Of a stretch of DNA of 64,000 bases, positions 12,029 to 64,000 are shown piece after piece. The stretch comes from Glandiceps talaboti (taxonomy: Eukaryota > Hemichordata > Enteropneusta > Spengelidae). Made by a program: the position numbers and the translations under genes. The notes under the pieces were generated by a model, which searched no databases, was not told the DNA's origin, and was given only the letters and a program-made list of their open reading frames with translations. Positions within the stretch are counted from its first letter, which is position 1; each line of letters starts with the position of its first letter. The stretch lies in NCBI RefSeq assembly GCF_964340395.1, contig NC_135566.1, positions 4,460,001 to 4,524,000 of the forward strand. Reading direction: 5' to 3'.

Positions 12029-12986
12029 TTACGGGAAACATGGTTGTTCATATAGGCTAGAGCAACCAGAGAGCAACAGTTTTGCCAAGGGCGGCAAGTT
12101 CATATGGATATGGACCATGGTAGCCAAAAGTTGTGAGAAGCCATGCGAGATGAAGTGCGCCTGAGACCGTCGACCGTGGCACTTGACAAGTATTCTGGGA
12201 CAGGAAAAAAACTGCAATCGGATCAAAAATCATTGTTGTTTTGGTCTGGTTTGTGACATTTAGATTTTGAATTTGTAGTTAAGTAAAAACAAATTTTCTA
12301 TGTGTTTTACCTCGATCAATCTAATGTTTGCCAAGCTGATGCCTGCAATAGACAAGAATTATCTCTCGTTTTGAAAGAAAACAACGTAGAGCCTAGAGGC
12401 CTTACCTGTTGCTAAATTGGACTTCACATCAAATATAATGTTTTTTTCGGACCTTGACCATGGCGCATGGCGTTTGCTTTTGGAAACATTACTTTTATGG
12501 CGACACGCAGGGTTGTCACACAATGATGTAGCCAACTTCCAAGATGGTGTAGTGTATCATGTCACTATTTGTACCGTTTTAGCCGACAGACGACGACAGT
12601 CGGAGCTGGAGCATGTGGAGGGGGGAGGCGGGAGGTTACACTCCGTACAAGCATGGAGGGCTTTCGCAAGGACACCAAATTCGACCATCCTCCTACCGTT
12701 CATCCACGTTGTTGTTGATGTTTCACTCGACTCAGGGTCTAGGTCTGCCAATACCTTGTCTACGCTAGTCCTGCCATCAATAATTTCTTCTTTGGTGATA
12801 AATTTTTGTCACACGGCATGGTTACTGTAGTAGGGAGTCTGTATATAAGAATGGTCCAGTTCAACACATTCAGTAGCTTCATTGGAGGTTGCCCATCGCT
12901 TTCTTCATAATACTTTTCACTTTTCCACTTCTCGCACCCGCTTGCTTCGTTTTAAAACGACCGCTGTTTTTACGAGCAGACGACAT
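12029..12986 (-). pseudogene. Broken gene resembling the N-terminal part of a Mutator-like transposase protein
   Basis: Read on the minus strand, an ATG at 12986 opens a short basic segment (MSSARKNSGRF...). A frame shift near 12885-12880 is then needed to continue through ...TKEEIIDGRTSVDKVLADLD and WMNGRRMVEFGVLAKAL, then HACTECNL. Beyond an in-frame TGA the same frame gives a C-DNPAC-...-SKRH stretch and FDVKSNLA, and then a canonical GT donor (exon end at 12406). A second block at about 12029-12195 follows an AG acceptor and contains QLLATM and NLPPLAK, split between frames. The order 'GRR-V-LA-L', paired cysteines, 'N-V-KRH', 'FDVNTKLA', 'LL-MNLPPL' is what I remember of the Mutator-like N-terminal region. 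That identification is from memory. At least one frameshift and two in-frame stops make it non-functional. It does not appear related to the downstream ligase gene. Confidence 0.5.
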
Positions 12987-16120
<3,134 letters not shown>

Positions 16121-16250
16121 GTATCATTCCTCAATATTTTTCTTCATCAGCTAGTAAATACTTACACCCAAAGGTTTTGTCACTACGAGTTCTTTGACTC
16201 ATAGTGACAATGCCCCTTATGTCACCCGTATGAATATTGGGAAATAATAT
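16121..16250. repeat. Dispersed repeat copy with an internal inverted repeat
   Basis: Resembles 104-214. It contains a near-perfect 13-bp inverted repeat, TGTCACTACGAGT and ACTCATAGTGACA, separated by six bases (arms within about 16178-16209). The first copy keeps the left arm but not an obvious right arm. It is probably a short non-autonomous element, family unknown. Confidence 0.55.
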
Positions 16251-16731
16251 CTAATTACCTAGTACAGAACACAATATGTATAGACGACAGAAAGTTAAAA
16301 AAGACATATCACAATATATACAAATATGGTAAGAAGACGGCCAATGGAATATTTTTCACTTCAATAGTAGCCAAAAACTATTACCTTGACAGCTGATAAA
16401 ATCTAATGTCTTATAACTTCTCACACATCACGTTTTCGTTCATAATGTTTCAAGTCTTTACTGATGACCTCTGATGATACCCTTTTGCATTTGAAGTAAA
16501 AATAATAGTCAGCTTAAAGTGGCCGACAATTTAAAAAATTAACCCGGCGATGGGGTGAATCGTGAAGACACTGTATTCCCTGGATTACAACTCGTCCTTT
16601 TAATTAGAGTAGTGGATAAGATATGATGTGATGGTAACATGAATCACGATTGTCCCACAGGTGGGAGATATCTGTAGATTGTTGCAAATTGGGGGTGATT
16701 GGCTGGTGAATATGGAAGGGGATGGGTGGAA
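16251..16731. other. Intergenic, nothing recognised
   Basis: AT-rich sequence with no recognisable gene. Confidence 0.45.
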
Positions 16732-17123
16732 GTGAATGAATGAATGAATGAATGAATGAATGAATGAATGAATGAATGAATGAATGAATGAAATAGTGAG
16801 TGAGTGAGTGAGTGAGTGAGTGAGTGAGTGAGTGAGTGAGTGAGTGAGTGAGTGAACGAATGGATGGATGGATGGATGGATTGGTGGATGGATAGATGGA
16901 TGAATGGATGGATGGATGTATGGATGGATGGATGGGTGGGTGGATGGATGGATGGATGGATGGATGGATGGGTGGGTGGGTGGATGGATGAATGGGTGGA
17001 TGGATGGATGGATGGATGGATGGATGGATGGGTGGGTGGATGGATGGATGGATGGATGGATGGATGGATGGATGAATGGGTGGATGGATGGGTGGATGGA
17101 TGGATGGATGGATGGATGGATGA
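16732..17123. repeat. Compound (TGAA)n / (GTGA)n / (TGGA)n microsatellite
   Basis: (TGAA)n fills about 16733-16791, (GTGA)n about 16796-16853, and (TGGA)n with GGGT, GAAT and GATG variants about 16859-17122. Neighbouring blocks have units one base apart, as expected if one array seeded the next. The long minus-strand frame rich in Pro-Ser-Ile-His is an artefact of the repeat. Confidence 0.97.
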
Positions 17124-18315
17124 GTGAACGTAGACGCCGAGACAGACAGAGTAACTAATAACGGATTACAATTATTGTAAATAATCTTACTTCTAATGGC
17201 GACAAGCATACAACAATGTTCACGTAATCCGCGTTCGTGTTCGCTCGGTATAACAAACAAGAAATTCACTCAGCTAACGACCCGTCATTGAACTTTAAAC
17301 AATTTTATTGGGTGTCATAGCTTCGACCCTAAATGTGAACTTTTTGATAATTTTATTTTGTGTAGTAATTGAATGACTCACACCTTACAGGTTGTTTGTA
17401 AGGCTTGGCAAGGGGAGAAATTTGCGCGTCGCTGACACCTCCATGACTGGCAGAACAGCGTCGCTGACACCTCCATGACTGGCAGAACAGATTGTTCTCG
17501 CATGCAGAACACTTATAAACAAAAAGATGACGTAACATCGGGTTTTCAAAGGGTTCCTTCATCAGAATTTTATTTTATTTTGAATAATCACCCTTTTATA
17601 ATATTCTGTATCTTCGATATCCAGCTAGTACCACATTTAGTCATCATAATTGAGTTACGGCTTTATTTTTATAAATCGGAAATGACCGATGTGCAGCCAA
17701 ACAGAAACCTTTCAAGAATGAAAGGGGCACAGAAATGAATGAAATCGACATATAACAGAATGAAATCACACAAGAATGAATGAAACGGACACAAACCGGA
17801 ATGAAGGACACACAAAATATATGGGTGAAATTAACACAGAAATTAATGGAATTGATCATAACAACAATAACAACGGCATACCAGTAACAGTCACAGCAGC
17901 AATACTTGTGATATATTCACTGTTGTTTTCTTCATTTAGGCCTTGGGGTGTCATCGGATATTGACGTCTCTGTTTGCTGATTTAAGACACTAAGCAAATA
18001 ACCATTATTAGATACTTTGGATTAGGGACATATCGATCGAGAGATTTGTGATGTTGGCTATGTGGCTAACAGCGTATTATTTAGTGATTTATGCAATCCA
18101 TGCCTTTTGTAAAATAAAAAAAGCACAGTTCATTCAACTGTTACAGCCGATTTGTGTGTCTCAGTGATCACATCGGATATTTTTTCATTTTTCGAAATTT
18201 TGTATTTTTTGTCTTCAAAATGAGAATAAGGAGCGGCGATATTATATGATGTTATTACGGACGCTGATAGAAAGACGAAGAGACAGAGAAACAAGGGCAG
18301 AGATGCAGAAAGAGT

Positions 18316-18316
<1 letters not shown>
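17124..18316. other. Intergenic with a 32-bp exact duplication and a degenerate GAATGAAA repeat
   Basis: Two adjacent identical 32-bp copies occupy 17427-17458 and 17459-17490 (CGTCGCTGACACCTCC... to ...GGCAGAACAG). At about 17713-17845 several degenerate units of roughly 24 nt share AGAATGAATGAAA and GGACACA. No gene is recognised. Confidence 0.6.
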
Positions 18317-21399
<3,083 letters not shown>

Positions 21400-21720
21400 C
21401 TACGCTGCTCGACTTTAGCATAGATTATGCAAATGAGGCGGCAATCGACTGAAGTCAGCTGTGGGCGGGCATAGCCTTGGTACACACGTGACTGTCAATT
21501 GTGAAGTCGGTACCGCCACAAAGTGAAGTGAGCTTCAAGAGACGCAGGACACGAATCGGCAACACAAGAGGGCCACTACACGAGTTCTAGGCAAAGCACA
21601 CACACACATACACTAGTAGATTGGGTTGGCTTGACGTCGAACTTCAACCTTCAGTGTGGTGCAAGCCTGCCGAATCGCGGACCGAAATATGTCCCGATCG
21701 GAGCGGATCCCGCGACCAAA
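21400..21720 (+). promoter_or_regulatory. Probable promoter and 5' leader of the ZNRF3/RNF43 gene
   Basis: This is a locally more GC-rich stretch just upstream of coding exon 1. It holds a perfect octamer ATGCAAAT at 21427-21434, a GC box GGGCGGG at 21463-21469 and an E-box CACGTG at 21485-21490. No TATA box at a convincing distance was seen and the transcription start is not determined. A further upstream non-coding exon cannot be excluded. Confidence 0.4.

Positions 21721-21724
<4 letters not shown>
21689..21724 (+). promoter_or_regulatory. Upstream ORF overlapping the main start codon
   Basis: An ATG at 21689 opens 11 codons in another frame and ends at TGA 21722-21724. That stop overlaps the main ATG at 21721 (ATGATG context). 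If this leader is transcribed, ribosomes finishing the upstream ORF would stop exactly at the main start, a geometry that allows termination-coupled reinitiation. The effect on translation is inferred. Confidence 0.45.
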
Positions 21725-63020
<41,296 letters not shown>

Positions 63021-63094
63021 GTAAGTTTAGACAATTGCTTCTTTATACTTATAGCACAACTGAGGTTCAGTAGCGCTATAGACATGTTGAAACA

Positions 63095-63357
<263 letters not shown>

Positions 63358-63433
63358 AGATTCCACATAATGTTGTCTGACAAAAAAAAAGCTAAATTCA
63401 AATCTCTACGCACAAAACCAAAATTGTTGTATC

Positions 63434-63454
63434 AGGTCATTTGACCCTTGACCT
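63434..63454. promoter_or_regulatory. Cluster of three nuclear receptor half-sites (includes a DR1)
   Basis: AGGTCA-TT-TGACCC-T-TGACCT: the last two half-sites form a DR1 on the minus strand (AGGTCA A GGGTCA), and the first faces them as an inverted repeat with two-base spacing. A further TGACCT lies near 63506. Confidence 0.35.
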
Positions 63455-64000
63455 TTCCCCGTGATTTGTCTTTAGTATGTACTTCATCGGGTAGTTTTAC
63501 CTTTGACCTATGCCCTTCTCATTATTTGACCCACATCTTTAGTCCTTTACTGAGTGAAGTAGTCTGAAATGAGCAGTACTTCTCGTTTTGATTGTTACTG
63601 ACTATATTGCACCTCGTACTGGCCAGGTCACTAAACACTAGTCTTGAGGGTCATCCCAGGGGTCACCCCCTCTCAGTGCTCAAGAGTCATATCTCAATCT
63701 CATTTGGCAGTTTTATGCTAACAATTATAAGTATGTAAGGATATTATCTGCAGCTATACCAAGTCCTGACTATTTTAGCATCTGTTAGAATTTGCATACA
63801 GGTTGCATTGTCCCACATCCTGAATGTATGATAGACTTTGATATTTTCCCACCAAAACTTTCTTCAAATTGTTATTCTGCAAATTTTATCCTCAGAATAC
63901 ACTTTTTGTGTAAGTACGTCTCATGCATCGCATTTATGTATGAAGTGGTTATGACAAACATGTTTGGAACTAACTATTTTCATGTTTTTCATTCCATCTA

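Noticed and set aside
12417-12830. 137-codon + strand frame
   Set aside because: Antisense to the Mutator-like pseudogene, whose minus-strand reading makes better protein sense.
16604-17269. 221-codon minus-strand frame rich in Pro-Ser-Ile-His
   Set aside because: Direct translation of the TGGA/GTGA/TGAA microsatellite; the non-repeat ends match nothing.
21631-21720. Extension of the ligase N-terminus upstream of 21721
   Set aside because: The frame is open but has no ATG before 21721 (the extension begins at TTG), and adding it would bury the signal peptide.

Overview
This is a stretch of an AT-rich, gene-poor animal genome. One protein-coding gene is supported with confidence: an invertebrate member of the ZNRF3/RNF43 family (single-pass transmembrane RING-type E3 ligases that remove Frizzled and LRP6 from the cell surface and are blocked by R-spondin/LGR). 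It lies on the + strand in eight recognised coding exons between 21721 and 63020. Its terminal exon or exons lie beyond the right edge. The reconstructed product is 724 residues so far: signal peptide, ectodomain, one membrane helix, RING-H2 domain and a long Ser/His/Arg-rich tail. All eight exons join in one frame through canonical GT-AG sites. The family, the large introns (21.4 and 11.8 kb), the many microsatellites and the degenerate minisatellites suggest a marine bilaterian invertebrate (deuterostome or lophotrochozoan). The sequence alone does not settle the species.

Positions 1-21400 lie upstream of the gene and hold no intact gene I can recognise. They contain long microsatellites, including a compound tract of about 200 bp that is perfectly alternating purine-pyrimidine. 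They also hold an element of about 347 bp with 60-bp terminal inverted repeats (1882-2228), a 190-bp tandem duplication, a 218-bp composite GA repeat, a dispersed repeat pair 16 kb apart, and a broken minus-strand gene that resembles the N-terminal part of Mutator-like transposase proteins (about 12029-12986).

Positions 21400-21720 look like the promoter and 5' leader. They carry an octamer, a GC box, an E-box and a small upstream ORF whose stop overlaps the start codon. A consensus TCF/LEF site lies about 750 bp upstream of the start codon, which fits the Wnt-feedback role of the family.

Positions 21925-61781 are mostly intron. Introns 1 and 2 carry a series of degenerate tandem repeats with periods of about 37, 60-65, 140 and 160 bp, one clear MITE-like element (54159-54333), a nested inverted-repeat region (50201-51382), a strong G-quadruplex candidate and several DR1-type nuclear receptor motifs. 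Long poly-C/poly-G runs recur across the window.

No rRNA, convincing tRNA, CRISPR array or prokaryote-type operon was seen. Most long open frames here come from microsatellites and are not genes.
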